Shown here piece by piece: positions 52,745 to 59,803 of a DNA stretch of 64,000 nucleotides. The stretch spans positions 124,001 to 188,000 of IMG/VR virus record IMGVR_UViG_3300008113_000010. One strand, given 5' to 3'. The notes below the pieces were generated by a model, which worked only from the letters and a program-made list of their open reading frames with translations, had not been told where the DNA came from and searched no databases. Positions within the stretch are counted from its first letter, which is position 1, and each line of letters starts with the position of its first letter. Made by a program: the position numbers and the translations under genes. Source of the stretch: a virus.

Positions 52745-52746
52745 CA

Positions 52747-53166
52747 ATGAAACAACAAAGCTATGTAGGAATTATGGTAAAATGTAAGGATAAAGTTTTA
52801 CTATGTAAAAGAAACAATCTCGGTTCTTTCCCAGGTATGTGGTCGATTCCAGGTGGAAAACTCGAAGAAAATGAAACAACACAAGAAGGTGCCAAACGCG
52901 AATTTTTCGAAGAAACAGCGGTTAGTATCGATGACCAAGAAATTACTTTTATTGGACTCATTCCAAGACACACTCGTGACGGTAAAAAAGTTAAAGGGTT
53001 GATGTATGTGTATTTGTTAATTGTTGAAGAATGTATTGAACCAGATTTCGAGAAAGCCATTGACGGAGAAGAACATACTGATTGGAAGTATTTCAGTTTC
53101 GATGAAATCCGTGCTGAAAACACAGGTGACTATATGTATAAATTAGCTGAAATTATTTTACAATGA
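52747..53166 (+). CDS. Nudix hydrolase (MutT-like)
   Basis: 139 residues. A complete Nudix box, GX5EX7REUXEE, runs from G37 to E56. Before it, VLLCKRNN and MWSIPGGK are typical of MutT/NTP pyrophosphohydrolases. It could clean oxidised nucleotides, degrade NAD-related compounds, or remove RNA 5' caps. No substrate can be read. It is separated by 5 kb from the NMNAT-like gene, so a shared pathway is only a thought. Confidence 0.87.
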   Translation: MKQQSYVGIMVKCKDKVLLCKRNNLGSFPGMWSIPGGKLEENETTQEGAKREFFEETAVSIDDQEITFIGLIPRHTRDGKKVKGLMYVYLLIVEECIEPDFEKAIDGEEHTDWKYFSFDEIRAENTGDYMYKLAEIILQ

Positions 53167-53267
53167 TTGTATTAGGTTTAATTATGTTTGTCATCGTTAT
53201 AGGAATCATAGGATGGTTCGATATGATGAGACAACTCAGAAGAATGGTTGACGATTTGGACCACTAA
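53163..53267 (+). CDS. 34-residue membrane peptide
   Basis: ATG 53163 overlaps the Nudix stop (ATGA). A hydrophobic span of about 18 residues (LGLIMFVIVIGIIGWF) is followed by a short charged end. Translational coupling supports it; function unknown. Confidence 0.5.
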   Translation: MIVLGLIMFVIVIGIIGWFDMMRQLRRMVDDLDH

Positions 53268-53319
53268 AAAAAAATATTTTTTCTTAGGGTTACTTTTTGA
53301 ACTTTTCGGAATATTTATA

Positions 53320-53380
53320 TGTTCATGTCCGAGAGGACGAACACCCCAAACACTCGAGATGAATAAAAGAGTAATCTCGA
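53320..53380 (+). other. Two strong hairpins upstream of the RNA locus
   Basis: TGTTC and GTCC pair with GGAC and GAACA around a GAGA tetraloop (53320-53343). A second stem TCGAGAT/ATCTCGA spans 53354-53380. No T-run follows, so they are not terminators. They lie before the first RNA promoter and after the membrane peptide. Possibly the 3' end of the upstream transcript, a processing site, or part of a separate RNA. Confidence 0.5.
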
Positions 53381-53397
53381 AATAATAGTCCCACGAA

Positions 53398-53429
53398 TTT
53401 GGTTATTTGAGAAAATCTCCGTATATTTG
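53398..53429 (+). promoter_or_regulatory. RNA-locus promoter 1
   Basis: TTTG (53398-53401), 20 bases, TATATTTG (53422-53429): exact consensus. The predicted start is near 53437. No protein gene follows. It also sits in an 8-bp hairpin-capable sequence (AGTCCCAC/GTGGGACT). Confidence 0.8.
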
Positions 53430-53436
53430 TGGGACT

Positions 53437-53630
53437 TCTTTTTCAAAACAACATAGTTCTTAAAAATATTGAAATGATGACTCCTGCTGGTTCAACCAGC
53501 GCATGACGTGGATAGGTGACCGAGGGGTAAGTAGGAGTTAATCATTATATTGCGGGCGGGGGGCAAGGTGTTCCATGGGTCTCATAAGCCCACTTAGCTT
53601 GGTTCGATTCCAAGGCGACGCAACAAAAAA
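53437..53630 (+). ncRNA. Putative RNA 1: structured element plus Met-tRNA-like end
   Basis: Transcript predicted from promoter 1. It begins with a boxA-like GTTCTTAAA (53456-53464). A closed element at 53473-53546 follows: AATGAT/ATCATT and ACTCCT/AGGAGT outer stems, an inner perfect hairpin GCTGGT/ACCAGC (53486-53500), and an unpaired G-rich stretch. A tRNA-like sequence (53551-53624) forms the 3' end. No open frame of note. Function unknown; the first element matches no RNA family I can name. Confidence 0.55.
53551..53624 (+). tRNA. tRNA-Met(CAT)-like, acceptor stem imperfect
   Basis: Anticodon arm TGGGT-CTCATAA-GCCCA (5 bp, CAT at 53583-53585) and T arm CTTGG-TTCGATT-CCAAG are both canonical. 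The D arm is G-rich with GG in the loop. The acceptor is poor: TGCG pairs with CGCA, but the inner three positions mismatch, and one extra G lies after the T stem. CCA is not encoded. It resembles an initiator-type tRNA gone partly degenerate, or a tRNA-like domain of a larger RNA. Confidence 0.55.
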
Positions 53631-53634
53631 AAGA

Positions 53635-53666
53635 TTTGAGAGTTTAAAAAAACCTTCTTATCTTTG
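53635..53666 (+). promoter_or_regulatory. RNA-locus promoter 2
   Basis: TTTG (53635-53638), 20 bases, TATCTTTG (53659-53666): exact consensus and spacing. Start predicted near 53673, at a hairpin ACGA/TCGT (53675-53688). Confidence 0.83.
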
Positions 53667-53672
53667 TAAAAC

Positions 53673-53783
53673 ACACGATGAGAGTCGTATGTTCTTTGAC
53701 AAAGACTGAATTTGAACCTGTCCCATTAAGAGTGGGGGGTATTAGAATCGAATCAGAAAAAGTCAAAAAAAGTTTCAAAAAGA
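53673..53783 (+). ncRNA. Putative RNA 2 or 5' leader
   Basis: Lies between promoters 2 and 3. It has a 5' hairpin, the boxA-like GTTCTTTGAC (53691-53700) followed by AAAGA that can fold back on TCTTT, and a CCCA/TGGG hairpin near 53732-53747. No terminator follows, so it most likely continues into RNA 3 as a longer 5' leader, giving tandem promoters for one product. Confidence 0.5.
53691..53700 (+). promoter_or_regulatory. boxA-like antitermination motif
   Basis: GTTCTTTGAC. Similar to bacterial rRNA boxA (GCTCTTTAACA in E. coli) and to the TTCTTTGACA seen in Bacteroidetes rRNA leaders, as I recall them. Related copies are at 53456 (GTTCTTAAA) and 53896 (GTTCTTTGA). Confidence 0.5.
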
Positions 53784-53815
53784 TTTGACAGTTCCAAAAA
53801 CGTGTCTTAACTTTG
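53784..53815 (+). promoter_or_regulatory. RNA-locus promoter 3
   Basis: TTTG (53784-53787), 20 bases, TAACTTTG (53808-53815): exact consensus and spacing. It directly precedes the 1 kb structured region. Confidence 0.83.
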
Positions 53816-53895
53816 TGAAACAATTGAAGGGGAGGAGTTGTAAGTGTTCCAACTTCGGATGGTCGTCAAGATTCTTCTTCCCTTTAAATTTGAAA

Positions 53896-53904
53896 GTTCT
53901 TTGA
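53896..53904 (+). promoter_or_regulatory. boxA-like antitermination motif in the giant RNA
   Basis: GTTCTTTGA about 75 bases into RNA 3, the third copy of the motif in the locus. Confidence 0.45.
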
Positions 53905-54787
53905 ATTAAGATATTATCTTCACAGTTAGTTGATGATGAAACCTTCGGGTTTATTCTGAGACATTCTGTTCAAGATATTGGCCGCCTATGGTCATTAAAT
54001 AAACTATGAAAATAGTATAAAGTGGAACTCCCTGGTTTGGGAGGTCTGCGGTTTCCGAAAGGGAACTCGAGTAGGCAATCAGGATATTATCTGACCTTTA
54101 GTACTGAGGGTGACACTGTAGGGAACGTGGTTGGGTAATCAAGCGATACGGGTCGTTTGATTGAGGTGGGAACACCAATAAGAATAACCTGAAGGATTAA
54201 TGTAAGAAACTATGGCATCCACCATAGTAATTGCGTGATTCAATATTAGAGTTGGCTTAACACCGAACAAGGTAAGTTTCATAACAGGTGGTGCTGATGG
54301 AACCTTAACTTTCTCTCTACCAAGAGGTTAGTTATGAAGTTGACTCAAAATATGGAGGTCGGGAGACTTCAGAGAGTAGCTTAGTATCGTGTCGTCCAAA
54401 AGATGGCATGGCTTCAGACGGGCCGCTACTTTCATCATCCGTAAACCAACTTTGTTAATTAAGGTTTAACAAACTCAAAATTAAACAAGGAAAAGTGCTC
54501 GTCAGTTGTGTGCGACAGGTCACTACATAGTTAAGAGATGTTCTTAGCCTTGAAGGGTCCCAAGCCCGACAGGATTTTCTTGAAAGTTCTCTAATCCCGC
54601 AAGGATTAATTGGGGTGGCAACCTCGAAGAGTGATGAGTAACGAGAGAGTGGTACACAACTTAAGGATTGGTTAATCTAATTGACCGTGACTGAGGATTA
54701 CTTCTCAAAAGGAAGTGGAAACGAAGGGAAATCATAATCCTTCCAAAGATTCTCACCAAAACTTGTATTCTCAGAGTTTTTTGCCAA

Positions 54788-54825
54788 CCCCGTCAGTTTC
54801 TACTGGTGGGGTTTTTTGTTTTTTT
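54788..54825 (+). terminator. Terminator of the giant RNA
   Basis: CCCCGTCAGT (54788-54797), loop TTCT, ACTGGTGGGG (54802-54811): 10 pairs including two G-T, then TTTTTTG and TTTTTTT. Overlaps the end of the convergent minus-strand gene by a few bases. Confidence 0.92.
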
Positions 54826-56959
54826 AACAACCGTAGCTATCAGTTATTGAACCATTCGTTGCGATTCTATACCAATCGGAGGAACCTAAAGTGTTGTTGG
54901 TATAATACAAGTCATTACCATTGTATGGTGTTGTTAGGTTTGAATCTGAATAAAATTTGGTAATTGTATACCAACTTGATTCTGCGGCATATAAGGTCTG
55001 AGTTAAAACAACAGGATTACAATCTATCGATACAAAAGTTTGTCCTGAGGTAACTGAATAAGGGTAAAATACAAATGATTGCGTAGGTGTTTGAGATGGT
55101 GTTACAGACTGTGTAACTGTTGGTTCTGTTTGTGTTGGTGTAGGAGTTTGAGTTACAGAGGCCGTCGGAGTCTGTGTAAGCGTTGGTGTAGGTGAGTTGG
55201 TAGTTGTTGGTGAGTTAGTTGGTGTACTAGTAGTTGTTGGAGTTGGAGTATTAGAAGCGGTCAATGTTGGTGTGTTAGTAGTTGTTGGAGTTGGAGTATT
55301 AGAGGCTGTCAATGTTGGTGTGGGTGTCGGACACGCACAAGGTGAATTATAATACAAATTATTGAACTCACCTGAAATAACAGTTACTGAACCATATTCT
55401 ATACAACCCTCGGGTGCACCCCAAGAATCAACACCAGCTTCAACGCTCAGGATATTTACTTCTCCACTACAACAATCTGTGTAACTGAAAAAAGTTTCAG
55501 TTAATGTTACATCGAAATAAATTTTTTGATAACAATCGGCAAGTCTCGTTTGTGTTGGTGTAGGAGTAAGTGTGCCTGTGACTGTCGGACTGGTTGTTGG
55601 TGTTGGTGTAGAGGTCGAGGTCGATGTAGGAGTTAATGTAGGAGTTGAGGTCAATGTAGGGGTTAGAGATGGTGTCGTGGTCGGTGTTGGTGTTGAGGTC
55701 GGGTTTATTGTAGGAGTTGGGGATGGTGTTGGACAAAGTCCCTGACAACACTCACAACTATCGAAACATTCTAAAACATCATTCGAATTCACGACAACCG
55801 AAGGGCTTACATTATCAAAACATTGAGGAACTCCCCCACATTCAGTATGAGGTGCCTCATCACAATAACCGTAAATTACAGAACAACTGTCGGTTAAATT
55901 TGGATTCGACGAACGGAAATATCTCAAGAAAGATGGGTCCCCACATAGAAGAGCTGAATAATAGTAAACAGGAGGGGTCTGTGTAGGTGTTTGAGTGTTG
56001 GTAGGTGTTTGAGTGTTGGTAGGTGTTTGAGTGTTAGTTGGCGTTGGAGTCGGGGTAGAGGTGTTGGTAGGTGTTTGAGTGTTAGTTGGCGTTGGAGTTT
56101 GTGTAGAAGTATTTGTTGGTGTTTGAGTGTTGGTTGGTGTTTGTGTAACGGTCGATGTTGGAGTTGGGGTAGTGCAGTTGGTTATGTTTCCTGGAGGAGA
56201 TTTCAATACCATCCAAACATCTTGAGCGAAGGGAATTTGGGATGGTTCAAATAAATAAATCGAAATACCATCTATAGAACAACCAGAAAATAATAAGTCC
56301 CAAATTCTAGGTATTGAATTGATGTTACAAGGGTCCTCTCCAGGTCCGAAACAGGTTTCAGGGTAAATAATGTAATAGTAATTCAATCTATTGTCAGATA
56401 AGTCCCTCACTCTATATTGGATAGCCAAAGAAGGAGAAGAGATATAAACAGTTCCTGCTAAGTTATAATTGGGACACTCACCAACTTGAAAATTCGTTAC
56501 TAAATTTGTCCAAGGAATACCGTTGAACACTGTTGGGTCGATGTAAGGAGGATTGTATGTTGCAATTCTATAATCTATATTAACGTTGGGTGGTAAGGCA
56601 TATTCACTTGAAATTCTTAAAGTGACTGGAAACGGATATGGGTATTCATATACATAACAAGATTCGGTGTTGACATTCACAACATCCCCCAAAGAATATG
56701 TCTGTATCATGTTTAATATATCTCCGTCATCTTGACTAACTAAATTCTCAGAAAAGTAATTTGGAATTTGTATTGATGATGGAACAGCCCAAATCCTTTT
56801 GGATTGTTGAGGTAGTATTTCGTCTTGGTAAACCCACTGAAAATTCGAACTCTTCTGATAATTTATTGTTATGACAGAGTCAGTAGGATTGGAAAAAGAA
56901 ATTTTCTCAGTTTTTTTTACAATTCTTTGTTGACCAATAATTATAACGGGATTTGACAT
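54824..56959 (-). CDS. Thr-Pro-repeat adhesin-like protein
   Basis: 711 residues from ATG 56959 (a longer frame to 56986 is less likely because TATTTAT lies between). An N-terminal beta domain is followed by four Thr/Pro/Asn/Gln linker tracts (TPTNTQTPTNT, STPTPTTTPS types) separating short Cys-containing modules, and a C-terminal beta domain (SGQTFVSIDCNPV, SYTITKFYS-like). The modular layout matches the protein at the left edge of the window. Probably an exposed virion fibre or decoration protein. It converges with the giant RNA. Confidence 0.65.
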   Translation of the reverse strand: MSNPVIIIGQQRIVKKTEKISFSNPTDSVITINYQKSSNFQWVYQDEILPQQSKRIWAVPSSIQIPNYFSENLVSQDDGDILNMIQTYSLGDVVNVNTESCYVYEYPYPFPVTLRISSEYALPPNVNIDYRIATYNPPYIDPTVFNGIPWTNLVTNFQVGECPNYNLAGTVYISSPSLAIQYRVRDLSDNRLNYYYIIYPETCFGPGEDPCNINSIPRIWDLLFSGCSIDGISIYLFEPSQIPFAQDVWMVLKSPPGNITNCTTPTPTSTVTQTPTNTQTPTNTSTQTPTPTNTQTPTNTSTPTPTPTNTQTPTNTQTPTNTQTPTQTPPVYYYSALLCGDPSFLRYFRSSNPNLTDSCSVIYGYCDEAPHTECGGVPQCFDNVSPSVVVNSNDVLECFDSCECCQGLCPTPSPTPTINPTSTPTPTTTPSLTPTLTSTPTLTPTSTSTSTPTPTTSPTVTGTLTPTPTQTRLADCYQKIYFDVTLTETFFSYTDCCSGEVNILSVEAGVDSWGAPEGCIEYGSVTVISGEFNNLYYNSPCACPTPTPTLTASNTPTPTTTNTPTLTASNTPTPTTTSTPTNSPTTTNSPTPTLTQTPTASVTQTPTPTQTEPTVTQSVTPSQTPTQSFVFYPYSVTSGQTFVSIDCNPVVLTQTLYAAESSWYTITKFYSDSNLTTPYNGNDLYYTNNTLGSSDWYRIATNGSITDSYGC

Positions 56960-56965
56960 ACTTAG

Positions 56966-56972
56966 ATAAATA
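56966..56972 (-). promoter_or_regulatory. TATTTAT start-proximal motif (minus strand)
   Basis: On the minus strand TATTTAT ends 6 bases before ATG 56959; supports the shorter start. Confidence 0.45.
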
Positions 56973-57021
56973 CAAACAAGTTTCATTCAGGATTGAAAAA
57001 CGGAGCCAAAATGTAATTTTT

Positions 57022-57052
57022 TTTGGTAATTGAATTTAAAAGTTTATCTTTG
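57022..57052 (+). promoter_or_regulatory. Bacteroidetes-type promoter
   Basis: TTTG (57022-57025), 19 bases, TATCTTTG (57045-57052, exact). Start predicted near 57060, giving an 8-base leader to ATG 57068. Confidence 0.75.
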
Positions 57053-57067
57053 TAGAAATTAAAGAAT

Positions 57068-57349
57068 ATGAACATGTCAGGTCTCAACATCAAAATTCTA
57101 CATGAAACTTTCGGAACCCTTTTGGATGAAACTTTTGTTAATCAAATTCAGTTCAAACTTTTTCTTAAAATGGTTCAAAGTTCAATTGAGATGAAAACTG
57201 ATTTAACCTTCTTCAATGGTGTGGATTTCTTGGTTCATATCCCACACAAACATTTGGTTAATTCAATTGTTATGACTAAACTTGATTTCTATTCTTTAAC
57301 TGACCATCTTATTAATAAATCTAAAATCGAAGCGGAGGTAACAAAATGA
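57068..57349 (+). CDS. Small protein of unknown function
   Basis: 93 residues, helical with many Phe/Leu/His. First of three genes linked by ATGA overlaps (57346, 57627) under one consensus promoter and closed by a terminator at 57969. No family recognised. Confidence 0.6.
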   Translation: MNMSGLNIKILHETFGTLLDETFVNQIQFKLFLKMVQSSIEMKTDLTFFNGVDFLVHIPHKHLVNSIVMTKLDFYSLTDHLINKSKIEAEVTK

Positions 57350-57630
57350 AATTCAGTGATTTAGTAAAAATAGTAGCAGTTGGTGCCTTGGTTTATGGTG
57401 CCTATAAATTGGGTGAGAAAAAAGGGCAAAAAAGCTCCTTACCTTACACACCTGCAGATGAACCTATGGGTGACATACAGGACGCCGAAGTGGTTCAAGA
57501 GAAAAGTGAATCTGATTTTATACAGGAACTCATAGATTCGTTAAGGAAAAAACCAAATAAAACCGCAAAGGATAAGAACACATTAGAACTTTTAGAAATC
57601 AAATTAAGACAATTACTCAAAGGATTATGA
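57346..57630 (+). CDS. Membrane-anchored small protein
   Basis: 94 residues: a short hydrophobic N-terminal helix (VKIVAVGALVYGAYKLG, 7-23) then a Lys-rich hydrophilic domain with an acidic stretch. The N-terminal helix followed by KKGQK is typical of small anchored phage proteins. The remainder is helical and charged. Confidence 0.6.
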   Translation: MKFSDLVKIVAVGALVYGAYKLGEKKGQKSSLPYTPADEPMGDIQDAEVVQEKSESDFIQELIDSLRKKPNKTAKDKNTLELLEIKLRQLLKGL

Positions 57631-57926
57631 TAACGATTGAAAATATTATAGAACACTCCAAACCCCATAGAAATATGGTTGAGGGTGCACGTCAGACATA
57701 TATGACTGATGGAAAAATTGGACTCTCAATTGTTGGGGGTGCTCAAGGGTTGTATGGTGATTTCAAAGATGATTTCGAAATTGCAATTATGGACAGTGAG
57801 ACTGGTGATTTCGTGACAAAATATTACTTACCTGAAGCTAACGATGATGTTGTTGGATATTTAAGTTCTGAGGCTCTTACCTCTTTAGCCAACACATTAT
57901 TTCCAAAAGGTTTCCAAGTTCGTTAA
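57627..57926 (+). CDS. Small alpha/beta protein
   Basis: 99 residues with a strand-rich middle: KIGLSIVGGAQGLYGDFKDD and FEIAIMDSETGDFVTKYYL. Such sequences occur in short phage proteins without known function. Last gene of its unit, followed 40 bases later by a terminator. Confidence 0.6.
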   Translation: MITIENIIEHSKPHRNMVEGARQTYMTDGKIGLSIVGGAQGLYGDFKDDFEIAIMDSETGDFVTKYYLPEANDDVVGYLSSEALTSLANTLFPKGFQVR

Positions 57927-57968
57927 ACTTGGTGGTGGAGTGGCTGGCAAAACCGTTCAGCCCCTATT

Positions 57969-57997
57969 GGGAGACTTCGGTCTCCCCTTTTTTTTTT
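57969..57997 (+). terminator. Rho-independent terminator with UUCG loop
   Basis: GGGAGAC (57969-57975), TTCG, GTCTCCC (57980-57986), then T-run of ten. Very stable. The convergent minus-strand gene ends at 57996. Confidence 0.93.
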
Positions 57998-58475
57998 ATT
58001 CCCACCAAACACCGAAACCACAGTTTTGGAATACTATGTTGTAGGCTTGTTCTTTGATGTGGTCCAATAACTCGTCCAAGTCACTCCAACCACCCATGTC
58101 TGTATTGTCGATTACTACTTGAATTGTAAAGTAGCTCTCATCACCTGTTTCTGGGTCTGAACTCAATATGTTTGAATCGCCCCAACTACTTTTAGCAATC
58201 ACATCATTTTCCGATTCCCTCTCGTCGTAGTATTGTGGAAATATTTTTATGTAACAATATTCGTCTCCACCCAAGTCAACCCTGACTCCATCTTCACCTT
58301 GCAATTTATTTATTGCTTTTTCACAAAAATCGATTACACCTTCCTCACCAACTCTGTCTCTTATACCAAGGAGAAAATAATCTAAGTTGTATCCAACCAT
58401 CTTGGCAATAGATTGAATGTCAGGATTTGGATAACCCTCTTTTTCTAATACCTTTAAAAAATATTTTACATCCAT
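57996..58475 (-). CDS. Acidic protein of unknown function
   Basis: 159 residues, strongly acidic with beta strands (DEYCYIKIFPQYYDE, YFTIQVVIDNTD), ending in Trp-Trp-Glu. No family recognised. Possible ATAAATT element 5 bases before its ATG (58475), a near match to the TATTTAT class. Last gene of the minus-strand set 59743-57996. Confidence 0.6.
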   Translation of the reverse strand: MDVKYFLKVLEKEGYPNPDIQSIAKMVGYNLDYFLLGIRDRVGEEGVIDFCEKAINKLQGEDGVRVDLGGDEYCYIKIFPQYYDERESENDVIAKSSWGDSNILSSDPETGDESYFTIQVVIDNTDMGGWSDLDELLDHIKEQAYNIVFQNCGFGVWWE

Positions 58476-58485
58476 TCTATATAAA

Positions 58486-59343
58486 TTATTGGAGATGGCT
58501 TATGTCCCAACTTGGTGTTGTGAAGAATTTAGGTTTTCTCGGTTCAAATCTAACATTTGGAAGTTGATTATAAAGTCCCAAACAATATATTTGGTCTGGG
58601 GTTACTTCATCAGAAAGTTCAGCGTGTTCTTGTGTCACTTCTCCGAGTATAATTATAGATTTACTATTATAGAATCTATCTGTTGGTATAACTTCTTCAA
58701 ATTCTTCCTCTTTGATTTCGAATAAGTCGTAAAGGTTTCTATTCCAACAAACTATAAATTGAATGTCAAATAGTTTTTCATCGGTTTCGAGATTTCCATC
58801 ACCATTACAATCATCACAATATACATCCCCATCACCACCACATATGTGACATGTAACCTTACCTGTTCCATTACATTCGTCACACTCCCTTTGTCCTTTA
58901 CCTTCGCACTCATCACAGTCCTCAGGTCCGTCATCTCCATCTATTTTACCATCACCATCACAAAAATGACAAGTGACTTCAAGGTCACCCTCACACTCAT
59001 CACATTCCAAATCACCTATTCCATTACAGTTATCACATCGTACATGTCCTCCTCCATCACACATACCACATTCATCGTAGTAGGTTTCGTCTTCCGTTGA
59101 AAAGACTGTTGCAAAAAAGACTTTATCATACCATTCTTCTATTTGTTCTTGGGGTATGTTTTGTGAAACACCCCAAGTGGCAATACATAATTTAATGAAG
59201 TTGTCAGGACCCATATACTTAAAGTAATCCCAATAGTTTTTTTCTCCCGTCAATGTGTTGTAAACATCATTTGGAGTCTGAGGTGGTTTAGTAAAGTCAC
59301 TAAACATCCTTTTGGCTAATCTATAAATCTTACTGTTGGTCAT
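58486..59343 (-). CDS. Eight-motif DnaJ-type zinc protein without J domain
   Basis: 285 residues. Residues 92-183 carry eight CxxC units of the CxxCxGxG style: C92, C103, C114, C125, then C143, C154, C165, C176 (first Cys of each), each followed three residues later by the second Cys. The spacing is a strict 11 residues within each half, with an 18-residue gap between halves, i.e. a duplicated four-motif block. DnaJ itself has four. No HPD-bearing J domain is present. Likely a zinc-dependent protein-binding or redox module; function not known. Confidence 0.75.
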   Translation of the reverse strand: MTNSKIYRLAKRMFSDFTKPPQTPNDVYNTLTGEKNYWDYFKYMGPDNFIKLCIATWGVSQNIPQEQIEEWYDKVFFATVFSTEDETYYDECGMCDGGGHVRCDNCNGIGDLECDECEGDLEVTCHFCDGDGKIDGDDGPEDCDECEGKGQRECDECNGTGKVTCHICGGDGDVYCDDCNGDGNLETDEKLFDIQFIVCWNRNLYDLFEIKEEEFEEVIPTDRFYNSKSIIILGEVTQEHAELSDEVTPDQIYCLGLYNQLPNVRFEPRKPKFFTTPSWDISHLQ

Positions 59344-59743
59344 AGTTCATCGTTATGTATAAAAGAACTTTATGTAGTTCATCTAATTTGTAATGGAATT
59401 CTAATATCATAGGGTCATTAATAATTAAACCATCAACATCACCTCCTTTAAACTTAAAGGTTACTGGGTCGATTTGGTGTTTGAAAAAAAATTCATGCAC
59501 TTGGTTTGAGATTATTGATAACATATGTCCAACACTGTGTGCGTCTCCGTCACAAGCGCCCTGATAATCAATTTCGACATCAACATCCATTCCCTCCATT
59601 ACATCACCATTATATGAAATGTCTGTCACTTGGAGGTTTATCAACTCAAAGTGTTTGTGCATTTCACTTAGGAAAAGATACTTGAACTTTTCCGTAAGCG
59701 TTTCTTTGTATCTATATTTCCATTCTTTAGAAAATTTTTCCAT
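59330..59743 (-). CDS. Protein of unknown function
   Basis: 137 residues from ATG 59743 (an open frame to 59803 is less likely; TATTTAT lies between). Charged, with VDVEIDYQGACDGDAHSV in the middle and a helical His-rich C-terminus. Overlaps the zinc protein start by 14 bases. No family recognised. Confidence 0.6.
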   Translation of the reverse strand: MEKFSKEWKYRYKETLTEKFKYLFLSEMHKHFELINLQVTDISYNGDVMEGMDVDVEIDYQGACDGDAHSVGHMLSIISNQVHEFFFKHQIDPVTFKFKGGDVDGLIINDPMILEFHYKLDELHKVLLYITMNYDQQ

Positions 59744-59749
59744 ATTAAT

Positions 59750-59756
59750 ATAAATA
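59750..59756 (-). promoter_or_regulatory. TATTTAT start-proximal motif (minus strand)
   Basis: On the minus strand TATTTAT ends 6 bases before ATG 59743. Confidence 0.4.
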
Positions 59757-59803
59757 GATTTGTCTTTTGAATATTTTCCTTTAGTTTTTAAAAAACAAAT
59801 CAT

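Larger units (their letters stand above)
53822..54825 (+). ncRNA. Giant structured non-coding RNA (GOLLD/ROOL-like in setting)
   Basis: About 1 kb with no credible protein frame, visibly richer in G and C than its flanks. Clear hairpins: AAACC-TTCG-GGTTT (53939-53952); CTCCC/GGGAG (54028-54043); GTTTCC-GAAA-GGGAAC (54051-54066); a 10-bp stem (54137-54162); CTATGG/CCATAG (54210-54227); GAGGTC-GGGA-GACTTC (54355-54370); TAATCC/GGATTA (54592-54608). It has two GNRA and one UUCG loop, a boxA-like site at 53896, its own promoter and a strong terminator. The size, phage origin and neighbouring tRNA-like element resemble GOLLD and ROOL RNAs, but no family match is claimed. Confidence 0.75.

Noticed and set aside
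53320-53343. Hammerhead ribozyme stem II or rRNA sarcin-ricin loop match (GTCC-GAGA-GGAC)
   Set aside because: The CUGANGA and GAAA cores of a hammerhead are absent, and the match to the sarcin-ricin loop covers only the hairpin.
53486-53540. Possible glutamine-type riboswitch (GTTCAACC ... GTAAGTAGG)
   Set aside because: The GTTCA lies in a perfect hairpin stem-loop and the conserved core is not matched in order; no glutamine gene follows.
53695-53765. A tRNA on the minus strand (GGTTCAAATTC)
   Set aside because: No 5-bp T stem, anticodon arm or acceptor pairing can be formed around it.
54715-54963. 82-residue plus-strand frame
   Set aside because: It runs through the 3' end and terminator of the structured RNA and into the minus-strand gene, with no start signal.
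55991-56254. Plus-strand Cys/Arg-rich frame opposite the Thr-Pro linkers
   Set aside because: Complement of a Thr/Pro repeat; composition is an artefact of the repeat.
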